A DNA stretch of 64,000 bases from Candidatus Planktophila sulfonica (GTDB lineage: Bacteria > Actinomycetota > Actinomycetes > Nanopelagicales > Nanopelagicaceae): contig NZ_CP016773.1 of NCBI RefSeq assembly GCF_002288065.1, positions 744,001-808,000 on the forward strand, in the 5' to 3' direction. Positions 47,231-56,576 of this stretch are shown piece after piece. The notes under the pieces are model-generated. The model was not told where the DNA came from and ran no database searches. It worked only from the letters and a program-made list of their open reading frames with translations. The translations under genes were made by a program, and so were the position numbers. Positions within the stretch are counted from its first letter, which is position 1. The number at the start of each line of letters is the position of its first letter.

Positions 47231-48159
47231 CTATTGCACCCGAAGGTCGCAAACTTCTGCGCATCGAGGCTCGTAATACTGAGACTCCCATTGAACGTAA
47301 ACCCGAGTGGATCAAGACCCGCGCCAATATGGGTCCTGAGTACACCCGTCTTCGTTCTCTCGTAAAGAGCGAAGGACTCCACACTGTCTGCCAAGAAGCA
47401 GCGTGTCCAAATATCTTTGAATGTTGGGAAGATAAGGAAGCCACTTTCCTTATCGGAGGCGAGCGTTGCACTCGTCGCTGCGATTTCTGCAATATTGATA
47501 CTGGAAAACCAGATCCACTTGATCGCGATGAACCACGCCGTGTAGCTGAATCCGTTCAAGCTATGGGGTTGAAGTACGCAACTATTACTGGTGTTACGCG
47601 CGATGATCTTGAAGATGAAGGTGCGTGGTTATACGCCGAAACTATTCGCAAGGTGCATGAACTCAACCCTGGAACGGGCGTTGAAATGCTTGCTCCTGAT
47701 TTCAGTGGCAACCCTGTCTATCTCAATGAAGTATTCGAAACTCGTCCAGAGGTATTTGCGCATAACTTGGAGACTGTTCCACGAATCTTCAAACGAATTC
47801 GCCCTGCCTTTACCTACGAGCGTTCACTCAATGTCATTACACAGGCTCGTGAATTTGGCCTGATTACAAAATCCAACCTCATCCTTGGACTCGGAGAAAC
47901 TCGCGAGGAAATTTCACAGGCGCTCGTTGATCTACATGCAGCTGGCTGTGACCTCATCACCATTACTCAATACCTTCGCCCTACAAATAAGCACCATCCA
48001 GTCGAACGTTGGGTTAAGCCGGATGAGTTTGTCGAGCTGGCGAAAGAAGCCGAAGATATTGGATTTAGTGGCGTCATGAGCGGACCACTTGTACGAAGCT
48101 CTTACCGAGCAGGTCGCCTTTATAAGCAAGCGCAAGAAAAGCGAAGCTTGCGTGGCTGA
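47227..48159 (+). CDS. lipA: Lipoyl synthase
   Basis: The 310-residue radical-SAM enzyme inserts two sulfurs into octanoyl domains. Both iron-sulfur motifs are complete: the auxiliary cluster Cys55, Cys60, Cys66 ([13 protein letters not shown]) and the radical cluster Cys81, Cys85, Cys88 (CTRRCDFC). The last eight bases overlap the start of the acyltransferase gene. Confidence 0.97.
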   Translation: MTIAPEGRKLLRIEARNTETPIERKPEWIKTRANMGPEYTRLRSLVKSEGLHTVCQEAACPNIFECWEDKEATFLIGGERCTRRCDFCNIDTGKPDPLDRDEPRRVAESVQAMGLKYATITGVTRDDLEDEGAWLYAETIRKVHELNPGTGVEMLAPDFSGNPVYLNEVFETRPEVFAHNLETVPRIFKRIRPAFTYERSLNVITQAREFGLITKSNLILGLGETREEISQALVDLHAAGCDLITITQYLRPTNKHHPVERWVKPDEFVELAKEAEDIGFSGVMSGPLVRSSYRAGRLYKQAQEKRSLRG

Positions 48160-48850
48160 TCTCGTCTATCCCCCAGTAATCGTTGCCATCAAAGCTTTCT
48201 GGCGTTACTTGGGACTGCAATTTGATTTTCAAGGTGAAGAGAACATTCCGCGTGATGGTGGATCAATTCTGGCAATCAATCACATTGGCTATTTAGATTT
48301 CGCACTCACTGGAACAGCTGCGCTTCCAGCTGGTCGCTATGTTCGTTTTATGGCAAAGAAGGAAATCTTCGATAACAAATTAGCTGGACCACTCATGCGT
48401 GGAATGCACCACATCTGCGTTGATCGCTCAAATGGTTCCGCTTCCTTCGTTACGGCGCTTCGCGCTCTTCGTGCAGGTGAAATCATTGGAATCTTTCCTG
48501 AAGGAACAATCTCCGTAAGTTTTGAAATCAAGGAACTTAAATCTGGAGCTGTTCGTTTAGCTATGGGCGCCGGCGTTCCAGTAATTCCCACAATTGTCTG
48601 GGGCTCTCAGCGAATCTGGACCAAGAAGGTTAAGCGCGATCTACGCCGTAAAAATGTGCCCATAACAGTGGCTTTCGGAGAACCTCTCTACTTTGATAAG
48701 AAATCTGATGTCGAGGCTGGCGAGAAGCTTCTGCGCGAAACAATGCTTGCGATGCTCCATGAAGTGCAGGAAAAGTATCCAGATTCACATGAAGGACAGC
48801 GCTGGGCGCCTGCGCGCCTTGGTGGTACAGCCCCTGCTCCCCTAAACTAA
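48152..48850 (+). CDS. PlsC-type lysophospholipid acyltransferase
   Basis: The protein of about 232 residues has the acyltransferase motifs NHIGYLDF (NHx4D) near residue 46 and FPEGTIS near 120, typical of 1-acyl-sn-glycerol-3-phosphate acyltransferases in phosphatidic acid synthesis. GTG 48152 overlaps the lipA stop by eight bases and is preferred over 48089, which lies inside lipA. A second, different PlsC homologue lies at 61668-62369. Confidence 0.88.
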   Translation: MADLVYPPVIVAIKAFWRYLGLQFDFQGEENIPRDGGSILAINHIGYLDFALTGTAALPAGRYVRFMAKKEIFDNKLAGPLMRGMHHICVDRSNGSASFVTALRALRAGEIIGIFPEGTISVSFEIKELKSGAVRLAMGAGVPVIPTIVWGSQRIWTKKVKRDLRRKNVPITVAFGEPLYFDKKSDVEAGEKLLRETMLAMLHEVQEKYPDSHEGQRWAPARLGGTAPAPLN

Positions 48851-48855
48851 CGCGC

Positions 48856-49527
48856 ATGTTTAAGAAGAAAAATAAAGAAGCAAAGATCAAGACTCCTCGT
48901 TTTCAGACATTTCGTGATGCCTATAACGTCACCAAAGCTGTAAAACCGTGGATTGGCATCGCCCTCATTGCAATCTTCTTGGTTGTACTTGTAGTCGGCA
49001 TCTCACTTGGCTTTATCTTTGATCATCCTATTTATGGTGGATTCGTAACGATCCCACTTGCAGCACTTGCTGCCATGTTCTTCTTTACTCGCATTGCAGG
49101 CTCTGCTGCTTACTCTTCTATTGAAGGGCAGATCGGCGCAGGCGCTAGCGTTCTTATGGCTATTCGCAAGGGATGGACAACAACTCCGGCTGTTGCAGTA
49201 AATCGCCAACAAGATATGGTCCACCGCAGCGTTGGACGTGCCGGAATTGTGCTTACCGGTGAAGGCGGATTTGCAGTTCGCCAGATGATTCAAGATGAGA
49301 AGCGAAAGTCTGAGCGATTCGCTCCCGGAGTTCCAATCATCGAAGTTTACGTAGGCGATGGAGATGGACAAGTTCCTATCCGCAAATTACAGAAGCACCT
49401 TGCCAAGCTTCCAAAGAAATTATCTGCACATCAGATGCGTGAAGTACGTGCGCGTCTGAAGGCTGTTGGTGGAATGTCTCTTCCTATTCCAAAGGGACCA
49501 ATGCCAAAGGGAACAAAGATTCGCTAA
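48856..49527 (+). CDS. DUF4191 membrane protein
   Basis: The 223-residue protein has a basic N-terminus, two close membrane helices (about 33-56 and 62-80) and a cytoplasmic tail with VNRQQDMVHRSVGRAGIVL, the DUF4191 core. The family is actinobacterial, regularly adjacent to lipA, and of unknown function. TAAACT lies seven bases before the ATG. Confidence 0.88.
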   Translation: MFKKKNKEAKIKTPRFQTFRDAYNVTKAVKPWIGIALIAIFLVVLVVGISLGFIFDHPIYGGFVTIPLAALAAMFFFTRIAGSAAYSSIEGQIGAGASVLMAIRKGWTTTPAVAVNRQQDMVHRSVGRAGIVLTGEGGFAVRQMIQDEKRKSERFAPGVPIIEVYVGDGDGQVPIRKLQKHLAKLPKKLSAHQMREVRARLKAVGGMSLPIPKGPMPKGTKIR

Positions 49528-49902
49528 TTACCTTCTTGAAACTAAGACGGTATTTGAAAAACGCTCGTTAATTCCGCGACCATTCTCATCGAATGTGATT
49601 GCAGTGATGAGCGGTAGCAGGAGCGCAGTTCGAATCAAGGACTGAATCGGCGTGACCGCCCCACCATCTGAAAAACGGACCACCTTGAGACCGACTAAGC
49701 GATGGCCAAATGACGATCCCCCAAGAGCGACGAAAATCGAGTACTCAGCGAAGAGCAGTATGAGAACCGGGATTCGGGCCTGCGGCACGCGATCGGTGAA
49801 GGCGCCGCCGCCGGCAAAGAAACCAAGAGCGATGGCGTAGCAAGCCAGCCAATCTAGAGATATGCCGAGTAGTCGTCGGCCCTGGCTTACGCGTGGAAAC
49901 AT
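49528..49902 (-). CDS. RDD-family membrane protein
   Basis: The 124-residue protein begins RRLLGISLDWLACYAIA (the Arg-Asp part of the RDD motif) and has GHRLVGLKVV, with three hydrophobic segments. The function is unknown, though transport roles have been proposed for the family. It ends directly next to the DUF4191 stop on the other strand. TAGGCT lies six bases before the ATG. Confidence 0.85.
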   Translation of the reverse strand: MFPRVSQGRRLLGISLDWLACYAIALGFFAGGGAFTDRVPQARIPVLILLFAEYSIFVALGGSSFGHRLVGLKVVRFSDGGAVTPIQSLIRTALLLPLITAITFDENGRGINERFSNTVLVSRR

Positions 49903-49958
49903 GCGCGAAGCCTATCCCCAGGCGCCGGCGTCCGCGATGTGAGCCATCCGACGATGAT

Positions 49959-49974
49959 GTAACACAGATGTAAC
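49959..49974. promoter_or_regulatory. Possible nitrogen-control (GlnR-type) site upstream of glnA
   Basis: GTAAC-n6-GTAAC (49959-49963 and 49970-49974) fits the half-site spacing of the actinobacterial GlnR box (gTnAC-n6-GaAAC). It lies just upstream of the glnA -35, a usual activator position. The second half is GTAAC rather than GAAAC. No further half-sites follow clearly. Confidence 0.35.
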
Positions 49975-49983
49975 ACCAAAATT

Positions 49984-50012
49984 ATGACATTTTTACTCGG
50001 GCAAACTAGCCT
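49984..50012 (+). promoter_or_regulatory. glnA promoter
   Basis: ATGACA (49984-49989) and TAGCCT (50007-50012) are 17 bases apart, a standard sigma-70-type arrangement. This gives a 5' leader of about 60 bases ending with the ribosome site TTGGAG before the glnA ATG. It is the clearest two-box promoter in the window. Confidence 0.55.
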
Positions 50013-50080
50013 TCACTCCATCAGCGGTACTCAATGATGAGGCAGCTGGGCGATAAACAGCCTCAATTGGAGTCCACACT

Positions 50081-51514
50081 ATGTTTAAGAATTCTTCAGA
50101 GATTTTTGCATACATCAAGAAGGAAGATGTAAAGCTCGTTGACGTTCGCTTTACAGATCTTCCAGGAATTCAGCACCACTTCAACGTTCCAGTTGAATCA
50201 TTCGACGAAGCAGTCTTCACAGATGGTCTTATGTTCGACGGTTCATCAATTCGCGGTTTCCAGTCAATCCACGAATCAGATATGAAGTTGCTTCCAGTTC
50301 CAGAATCAGCATTTATTGATCCATTCCGTCTTGAAAAGACTTTGGTCATCATCTTCTCTGTTCACAACCCTTCAGATGACACTCCTTACTCACGCGACCC
50401 ACGTGGCGTAGTGAAGAAGGCAGTTGATTTCTTGAAGTCAACAGGTATTGCAGATCAGGCGTTCTTCGCTCCTGAAGCTGAGTTCTACGTCTTCGATGCA
50501 ATTCGCTTTAAGACCGGAATCAACGAGGCATACCACCACATCGATTCATACGAAGGTTCATGGAATACAGGAATCGTTGCAGATCCAGATGGCACACCAA
50601 ACCGTGGTTATCGCACACGCGTTAAGGGTGGCTACTTCCCTGTTTCCCCAACAGATCAGTTCGCTGATCTTCGTGACGAAATGGTTATGGAACTCGGTCG
50701 CGCAGGTCTTCAAGTTGAGCGTTCACACCACGAAGTTGGAACTGCTGGACAGATGGAGATCAACTACCGCTTCACAGACATTCTTACTGCAGGCGACGAA
50801 TTGATGAAGTTTAAGTACATCATCCGTAACGTTGCATGGGAAGGTGGAAAGACCGCAACATTTATGCCAAAGCCACTCTTCGGAGATAACGGCTCAGGTA
50901 TGCACGTTCACCAATCACTCTGGAAAGATGGCAAGCCACTCTTCTTCGAAGCTGGCACATATGGCGATCTCTCAGATATGGCACGTTGGTACATCGGTGG
51001 TCTCTTGAAGCATGCTCCATCACTTCTTGCATTCACCAACCCAACAGTGAACTCATACCGCCGCTTGGTTCCAGGTTATGAAGCGCCAGTAAACCTCGTT
51101 TACTCAGCTCGTAACCGTTCTGCATGTATCCGTATTCCAATTACTGGTTCATCACCAAAGGCAAAGCGCGTTGAATTCCGTTGCCCAGATCCATCATCAA
51201 ACCCATACCTCGCATTTGCAGCAATGCTCATGGCTGGTATCGATGGAATCGTAAATAAGATCGAACCACCTGCTCCAGTTGATAAGGATCTCTACGAACT
51301 CGAAGGTGCAGAAGCTGCAGCTATTCCACAGGTTCCAGGATCACTCGATGCAGTTCTCGATTCACTCGAGAAGGATCACGAATTCCTTACTAAGGGTGGA
51401 GTCTTCACTGAAGACCTCATCGCTACATGGATCGAATGGAAGCGTAAGAACGAAGTTGATTACGTGCGTCTACGTCCGCATCCAGCTGAATTCGAGCTTT
51501 ACTACGACATCTAA
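50081..51514 (+). CDS. glnA: Glutamine synthetase type I
   Basis: The 477-residue enzyme has the beta-grasp signature [12 protein letters not shown], the ATP-binding [14 protein letters not shown], and the probable adenylylation Tyr405 in DKDLYELEG. The latter suggests the GSI-beta type controlled by GlnE. It assimilates ammonia, including that released by the hut and hydroxyproline genes. It has its own promoter, a GGAG ribosome site and a terminator. Codon use is strongly biased toward a few codons, fitting high expression. Confidence 0.97.
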   Translation: MFKNSSEIFAYIKKEDVKLVDVRFTDLPGIQHHFNVPVESFDEAVFTDGLMFDGSSIRGFQSIHESDMKLLPVPESAFIDPFRLEKTLVIIFSVHNPSDDTPYSRDPRGVVKKAVDFLKSTGIADQAFFAPEAEFYVFDAIRFKTGINEAYHHIDSYEGSWNTGIVADPDGTPNRGYRTRVKGGYFPVSPTDQFADLRDEMVMELGRAGLQVERSHHEVGTAGQMEINYRFTDILTAGDELMKFKYIIRNVAWEGGKTATFMPKPLFGDNGSGMHVHQSLWKDGKPLFFEAGTYGDLSDMARWYIGGLLKHAPSLLAFTNPTVNSYRRLVPGYEAPVNLVYSARNRSACIRIPITGSSPKAKRVEFRCPDPSSNPYLAFAAMLMAGIDGIVNKIEPPAPVDKDLYELEGAEAAAIPQVPGSLDAVLDSLEKDHEFLTKGGVFTEDLIATWIEWKRKNEVDYVRLRPHPAEFELYYDI

Positions 51515-51526
51515 AAATACTTACCC

Positions 51527-51562
51527 AAAGAACCCCGTCAGAAATGGCGGGGTTCTTTCATT
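51527..51562 (+). terminator. Intrinsic terminator of glnA
   Basis: AAAGAACCCCG (51527-51537) pairs perfectly with CGGGGTTCTTT (51548-51558) around a ten-base loop and is followed by a T-rich tail. It lies 13 bases after the glnA stop. Confidence 0.88.
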
Positions 51563-51583
51563 TTCAAACGCTAATCTGGCGTC

Positions 51584-52267
51584 GTGACATACAACAAAGA
51601 GTTCGTTGCAACTTTGAAACCTCAGCTCTCAGCCCTAGGAAATCGCACCGCGGCAATTGGTGCGCAAAGTTATATGAAAGATATCGCCCCATTTCTTGGA
51701 GTTAAAACCCCGGAACGGAGATCTCTGGTCAAGAAGATTGCTCGAGAATTCGACCTTCCGACAAGCGATGAATTGGCACAGACCGCTCGTGCGCTCTGGA
51801 AGTTGGAAGAGCGCGAGTTTCACTATGCTGCCTTCGATCTCATTCAAATCCATATCGATCAGGCGAATAAGAAATTTCTTGAAGAACATGTCGAGTATTT
51901 GATTACACATAAATCTTGGTGGGATACCGTCGATGGCCTTGGTTCGGCCGCCGTTTCTCCTCTGACCGATAAGTATGGATGCGAGAAGTTGATTGAGAAG
52001 TGGAATAAATCTGAGAACATCTGGCTCGTTAGATCTGCGATACAGCATCAACGTGGCAGAAGGTTCGAAGCAGACAATAAGTTGATTCTTCGATACTGCC
52101 ACGAACATGCTGATTCAAAAGAGTTCTTCATCGTGAAAGCAATTGGATGGGCCCTCCGCGATATGGCGAAGGTTTCTCCTCGCGATGTTCGAAATTTCTT
52201 AAGAGATCATCCGGAATTGGGTCGAGTTGCTGTTCGCGAAGCAGAACGAGGTTTAGGCCGGAGTTGA
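51584..52267 (+). CDS. DNA alkylation repair protein, AlkD-like HEAT-repeat glycosylase
   Basis: The 227-residue helical protein has the AlkD-family pattern MKDIAPFLGVKTPERRSLVKK and WWDTVDGLGSAAVSP, with HEAT-like repeats and the FFIVKAIGWALRD segment. AlkD removes bulky N3/N7 alkylated bases without base flipping. It starts at GTG 51584, with TAATCT six bases upstream. The end overlaps the convergent MFS gene by 15 bases. Confidence 0.88.
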   Translation: MTYNKEFVATLKPQLSALGNRTAAIGAQSYMKDIAPFLGVKTPERRSLVKKIAREFDLPTSDELAQTARALWKLEEREFHYAAFDLIQIHIDQANKKFLEEHVEYLITHKSWWDTVDGLGSAAVSPLTDKYGCEKLIEKWNKSENIWLVRSAIQHQRGRRFEADNKLILRYCHEHADSKEFFIVKAIGWALRDMAKVSPRDVRNFLRDHPELGRVAVREAERGLGRS

Positions 52268-53485
52268 AATCCAAGAACGAGTTACAAGCTTGTGCATCAG
52301 AATTCCGTTAATCAGGAATATTCCAGCCATGATGAACCATCCTTCTTGACCCAAGGTAATTGCCATCAGCGTTACAAAAGCAGGGCCAAGAGTTCCTCCT
52401 AGTCCCCAGCTGAGCGACCAGACTCCTTGATATTGCCCTTGATGTTTTTCATCAGCTAACCCAAAACCGATACTCCAAGATCCCGCTGACCCGATGAGTT
52501 CGCCATAAACGTGAACAGCTGATGCCAAAACAAGAAGTGCGCTTGCAGTTATCGCACTGACTCCGTGTGATGTCGAATAGAGAATGCAGGCGATCGCAAT
52601 CGCCAAGCTTGCCCGCCTATATAGCTTCGCGCCAGCAAATATCGGCCCGCTACCTTTACTTGCGGCCACTTGAAAGAGCATCACTGCGATGGTGTTGACC
52701 ATCATGATCACAGATACCCACCACCGTGGCGCAGTCGTTTCTCGCACAACCCACAAAGGAATAGCTACAGATTGCAATACAAAGTGCAACGAGTTGATGG
52801 CATTGAGTGCAGTGGCTGCAACAAATCGCTTATCGCGAAGAGCCTGGAAAGAAATCGGTTCGCCTCGTTCAACCGTTGGCTCCATGTAGGGCATCTTGCG
52901 AAAGACAACTCCCGCAAGAATGAAGGTCACCGCATCCCCTGCAAGCATCAACTGATAACCGAGCGGCGTATTAACCGCAAGCGCAATTCCTGCAAAGACA
53001 GTGCCGAGTGAAATTCCGAAGTTGGTAATTGCGCGTTGATAAGCACGGATTGCTACTCGCTCTTCGCCTTCTCCTAGTTTTGCGATGGTTGCCATTCGCA
53101 TCGTTTGGGAGATATTTCCAAGTATTCCCATGCCTATATTGACCAGTAAAAACGGTAGATAGGTATGTACTGACAGAAGGGCAAACATGAGCAAGCCTTC
53201 GAGAATCATCGCAAGGGCTGCAATATCGCGAGGACCAAAGCGATCGGAAATATGACCAGCAGGAACGCTTACAGAAAGCGCAACGCCCCCGGCGATAGAG
53301 AGAGCGAGAGCAACTTTTGTAGGAGAGAGTCCGACAATCAGAGTGAAGTAAATGACTTCAATTGTCATAAATAGTCCGTTACCAAATGTATTAATGAGCG
53401 TGGATAAACTCATTGTTCGCTTCGCCGGATCAGTTGGAATAACGACTGACCTCATGTGCTGAATCCGATTGGCGACCGCTGACAT
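52253..53485 (-). CDS. MFS transporter
   Basis: The 410-residue protein has about twelve hydrophobic helices and the MFS loop motif GHISDRFGPRDIA between helices 2 and 3. It resembles drug or metabolite efflux permeases, but the substrate cannot be assigned. TAAACT lies six bases before the ATG. Confidence 0.9.
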   Translation of the reverse strand: MSAVANRIQHMRSVVIPTDPAKRTMSLSTLINTFGNGLFMTIEVIYFTLIVGLSPTKVALALSIAGGVALSVSVPAGHISDRFGPRDIAALAMILEGLLMFALLSVHTYLPFLLVNIGMGILGNISQTMRMATIAKLGEGEERVAIRAYQRAITNFGISLGTVFAGIALAVNTPLGYQLMLAGDAVTFILAGVVFRKMPYMEPTVERGEPISFQALRDKRFVAATALNAINSLHFVLQSVAIPLWVVRETTAPRWWVSVIMMVNTIAVMLFQVAASKGSGPIFAGAKLYRRASLAIAIACILYSTSHGVSAITASALLVLASAVHVYGELIGSAGSWSIGFGLADEKHQGQYQGVWSLSWGLGGTLGPAFVTLMAITLGQEGWFIMAGIFLINGILMHKLVTRSWISTPA

Positions 53486-53491
53486 TCACGC

Positions 53492-53527
53492 AGTTTAGCT
53501 CAGCCTCTTCACTCAATGAGTTACGAT
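53492..53527. promoter_or_regulatory. Divergent leaderless -10 hexamers (MFS / NhaA)
   Basis: TAAACT (minus strand, 53492-53497) lies six bases before the MFS ATG 53485. TACGAT (plus strand, 53522-53527) lies six bases before ATG 53534 of the NhaA-like gene, which favours that ATG over the one at 53516. Confidence 0.5.
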
Positions 53528-53533
53528 AGAAAT

Positions 53534-54328
53534 ATGGTTTCAGAGGCATTGACCTTTCTTTTCTTTCTATTAATCGGTCTTGAGATTCGTGAGGGACTGC
53601 AGAGACCGAAAGATGCCCTTCTCCCCGCAATTTCTGCACTAGGTGGAATGTTGTTCCCGGCTCTAATATTTTTTGCTTTAATCCCAGATTCACAAGCATG
53701 GGCCGTAGCAATGCCTACAGATGTCGCACTGGCTATCGGGGCACTGAGCATTCTCGGAAAGCGTGTAAATCCCGCCGTTCGCCTCTTTCTACTCACACTT
53801 GCCGTTGCTGATGATTTCTTCTCCCTCGTTGTTATAGGAGTGTTTTTTAGCGATGACCTCCACCTCGCAAGCGCCATTTACACACTTGGCGCAGCCTCTA
53901 TCGGATTCCTGCTGCCTATGCGGCATCGACTCATAGCGTTTCTTTCACCTTTTGCGACCTTTGTAATCATTCCCGTCTATATCTCCATCAACCTTTTGAC
54001 GAAACTAGATTTTTCTATGGTTACCGAAGAAATTTCGGTTGCCATCGTTTTTGCGCGAGTACTTGGCAAAGTTCTAGGAATCACACTTTTTGCTTACCTA
54101 TTGACACGGTTTACAACAATCCGTCTTCCCGAATCTCTGAGCCTCAAGGAAGTTGTCGGTGTCGGATTTCTAGCGGGCATGGGTCTGACAGTTTCAATCG
54201 TGATTGCAGAAATAACTCTTGATTCACCATCAGAGCTTGCGCAAGTCAGAATGGGGCTTTTCCTTGCAGCGATTGCTTCAGGACTTCTTGGAGTTCTGTG
54301 GCTTAAACGTTTTCATGTCGCGCAATAG
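53534..54328 (+). CDS. nhaA: Short NhaA-type Na+/H+ antiporter
   Basis: The protein of about 264 residues matches NhaA from the second helix onward. It has the conserved sensor/transport aspartates Asp63 (AMPTDVALAIG) and the pair Asp93-Asp94 (AVADDFF), and a lysine in ARVLGKVLGI equivalent to the helix-10 lysine. E. coli NhaA has 388 residues, and here the first helix and its loop are missing. No in-frame coding sequence for it exists upstream, since a stop lies at 53480 and the MFS gene occupies that DNA. The core is intact, so it may be a functional short form. Its 3' end overlaps the NCS1 gene by 26 bases. Confidence 0.8.
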   Translation: MVSEALTFLFFLLIGLEIREGLQRPKDALLPAISALGGMLFPALIFFALIPDSQAWAVAMPTDVALAIGALSILGKRVNPAVRLFLLTLAVADDFFSLVVIGVFFSDDLHLASAIYTLGAASIGFLLPMRHRLIAFLSPFATFVIIPVYISINLLTKLDFSMVTEEISVAIVFARVLGKVLGITLFAYLLTRFTTIRLPESLSLKEVVGVGFLAGMGLTVSIVIAEITLDSPSELAQVRMGLFLAAIASGLLGVLWLKRFHVAQ

Positions 54329-55712
54329 CGCGTCGCCCAGTAAAGAAATGACCCACAAAACCGATGATGAGAGCAAAGAAGATTCCAAGATTGGCATAAG
54401 CCCAAGATCCTTCTTTACCGCCGAGGACACCTAGGAAGTAACCTTGCCAAGATAGCCAGCTTGCAAAACTATTAGTGACAAAGCCCCATCCGACAACTGT
54501 TCCCACGGCCATCACGGCAATCGAACCGAAATTCCAAGATCTGTATATTCCATCAGTTCTATAAAGATCTGCTTCGTCGTAACTCTTTCGCATCAAGACA
54601 TCTGTTACAAATATTGCAGACCACGTTGCTACAGGTACTCCGAGAGTGATGAGTAACCCTTGGAATGGGAAGAAGAAGTTATCTGCGACCCAGACAAAAT
54701 AGATGGTTCCGATAAGCATAAGTACCGAATCAATCGATGCTGCAATATGTCTCTTCACAGGAAGTCCAATTGAAATCAGAGTCATCCCCGAAGAGTAAAG
54801 ATCTAAAATTGCTCCCCCGACTAAACCAAGGATTGCGACAAGTGCGAAAATAATCAGATACCAGGTGGGCAAAATTGTTGTCAGCGCTCCGATTGGGTCT
54901 GTTGCAATAGCTCCAGCAAGTTCTTCGCTACTGCCAGATAGCGCGGCTCCATAAGTTACGAGAATTATCGGAACGATTGAGGCTCCAAAAACGGTCCAGA
55001 AAACTACAGAACGGTTTGAAACGGTTCGTGGCAAGTAGCGCGAATAATCTGCCGCTGAATTGACCCAACCAAGGCCAATGCCCGTTGCCCCGAATATAAG
55101 AGCGCCGATAAATGCCTGACTATTTCCATTCTTCATTGACGAGATTACATTCCAGTCAACCTTAGAGATTGTCAGTGCGATGTAAATAAGAGTTGCGACA
55201 ACAGTGATTGAGGTGATGTATTTCTGCAACTTCATGATTGCTTCGAAACCGAGTACTCCAGCTGAAACAGTCAGCGAAACGGCGATAACAAAGCCAATAA
55301 CCATCGCGACGTTATGTTCAATGCCGCCGAGACGGATAAATACTGTTCCTGTAGCAAGCGTTGCTAGTGAGACTAAAACTGTCTCCCACCCGACGAAGAT
55401 GAGATAAGACAGTGCACCCGGAATGAGGTTTCCCTTCACTCCGAAAGTTGCGCGGGATATCACCATCGTTGGTGCATTCGATTTCTTGCCAGCAAGTGAA
55501 CTAACCCCAACAAGTAAGAAGGAAAGTACCGTTCCGAGGAAGGCTGCGATCGTTGCCTGCCAGAAAGAGATACCAAATCCAAGAAAGAATGAACCGTACG
55601 AGAGAGCTAGAAGCGAAACGTTTGCACCACACCATGGCCAGAAGAGTGAGGAAGCCTTACCTCGTCTCTCGCTCTCGCGAATGACGTTGGTTCCGTTTAA
55701 TTCTAAGTTCAT
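54303..55712 (-). CDS. NCS1-family nucleobase/allantoin-type permease
   Basis: The 469-residue protein has about twelve helices and NCS1 features near the N-terminus (LFWPWCGANVSLLALSYGSF) and SRATFGVKGNLIP. It resembles purine-cytosine permeases (CodB-like). The substrate could be cytosine, a purine, thiamine precursor or hydantoin. TAATCT lies six bases before the ATG. The neighbours SDR and enoyl-CoA hydratase do not clearly match this function. Confidence 0.88.
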   Translation of the reverse strand: MNLELNGTNVIRESERRGKASSLFWPWCGANVSLLALSYGSFFLGFGISFWQATIAAFLGTVLSFLLVGVSSLAGKKSNAPTMVISRATFGVKGNLIPGALSYLIFVGWETVLVSLATLATGTVFIRLGGIEHNVAMVIGFVIAVSLTVSAGVLGFEAIMKLQKYITSITVVATLIYIALTISKVDWNVISSMKNGNSQAFIGALIFGATGIGLGWVNSAADYSRYLPRTVSNRSVVFWTVFGASIVPIILVTYGAALSGSSEELAGAIATDPIGALTTILPTWYLIIFALVAILGLVGGAILDLYSSGMTLISIGLPVKRHIAASIDSVLMLIGTIYFVWVADNFFFPFQGLLITLGVPVATWSAIFVTDVLMRKSYDEADLYRTDGIYRSWNFGSIAVMAVGTVVGWGFVTNSFASWLSWQGYFLGVLGGKEGSWAYANLGIFFALIIGFVGHFFTGRRAIARHENV

Positions 55713-55745
55713 AGGCGAAGATTAGAGGAAAGCGTGCGCAAATCC

Positions 55746-56576
55746 TTAATCAAGGAAGAAATCGAGCAAGAAATCTTTAGTTCCAGGGACTACCGAATAC
55801 TTCTCAAGATCTGTGATGCCTTCTGAGGCCAGAACTTCATCGTCAACAAAGAAGTTTCCGGTGCACTCCTTAGAATTTCGATTGAGGATGATGTAGGCAC
55901 TATCTGACAAAATTTCTGGTGTTCGGCAAGCAGCTGTATCCACGCCCGGGATCATCTGCAGCGCAGCGGTATCGATTGCCGTGCGTGGCCAGAGGGCATT
56001 GACGGCAATCCCATCACGCTTGAATTCTTCTGACATTCCGAGAACGCACATGCTCATTCCATACTTAGCCATTGTGTATGCAACGTGGTTCTTAAACCAC
56101 TTTGGTTTCATGGAAAGTGGAGGTGACAGAGTCAAAATATGTGGGTTTCGTCCAGCCTCGGCTGATTCGCGCAAGTGTGGGATTGCAGCCTGAGAAGTAA
56201 GAAAAGTTCCGCGAACGTTGACATCAAACATGAGATCAAATCGCTTTGCAGGCGTATCTTCGGTGCGCGTTAAGTTGATAGCGCTAGCGTTATTTATCAG
56301 AATATCGATTCCACCGAACTCTTTAGCCGCTAGGGCTACTGCCTCGGCAATCTGATTCTCATCACGCAAATCACATTGAATAGGTAGAGCCGTTCCACCA
56401 GCTGCACGGATTTCATCCGCTGCTGTATGGATAGTTCCGGGCAGCTTTGGGTTGGGATCAGAAGTCTTTGCAGCAATGGCGACTAATGCACCATCTTGGG
56501 CGGCGCGAAGTGCAATTGCCAAGCCGATTCCGCGAGATCCCCCTGTGATGAAGATGCGCTTACCTTGAAGTGACAT
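55746..56576 (-). CDS. SDR-family oxidoreductase (HSDL2/citronellol dehydrogenase-like)
   Basis: The 276-residue enzyme has the cofactor motif TGGSRGIG (residues 11-18), NNASAINLT and the catalytic YTMAK. The LSPPLSMKPKWFKNHVAY segment and the FFVDDEVL end resemble the HSDL2/AtuB group acting on medium-chain terpenoid or acyl substrates. It starts directly after the stop codon of the enoyl-CoA hydratase gene, so the two form a likely acyl-degradation pair. Confidence 0.9.
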   Translation of the reverse strand: MSLQGKRIFITGGSRGIGLAIALRAAQDGALVAIAAKTSDPNPKLPGTIHTAADEIRAAGGTALPIQCDLRDENQIAEAVALAAKEFGGIDILINNASAINLTRTEDTPAKRFDLMFDVNVRGTFLTSQAAIPHLRESAEAGRNPHILTLSPPLSMKPKWFKNHVAYTMAKYGMSMCVLGMSEEFKRDGIAVNALWPRTAIDTAALQMIPGVDTAACRTPEILSDSAYIILNRNSKECTGNFFVDDEVLASEGITDLEKYSVVPGTKDFLLDFFLD

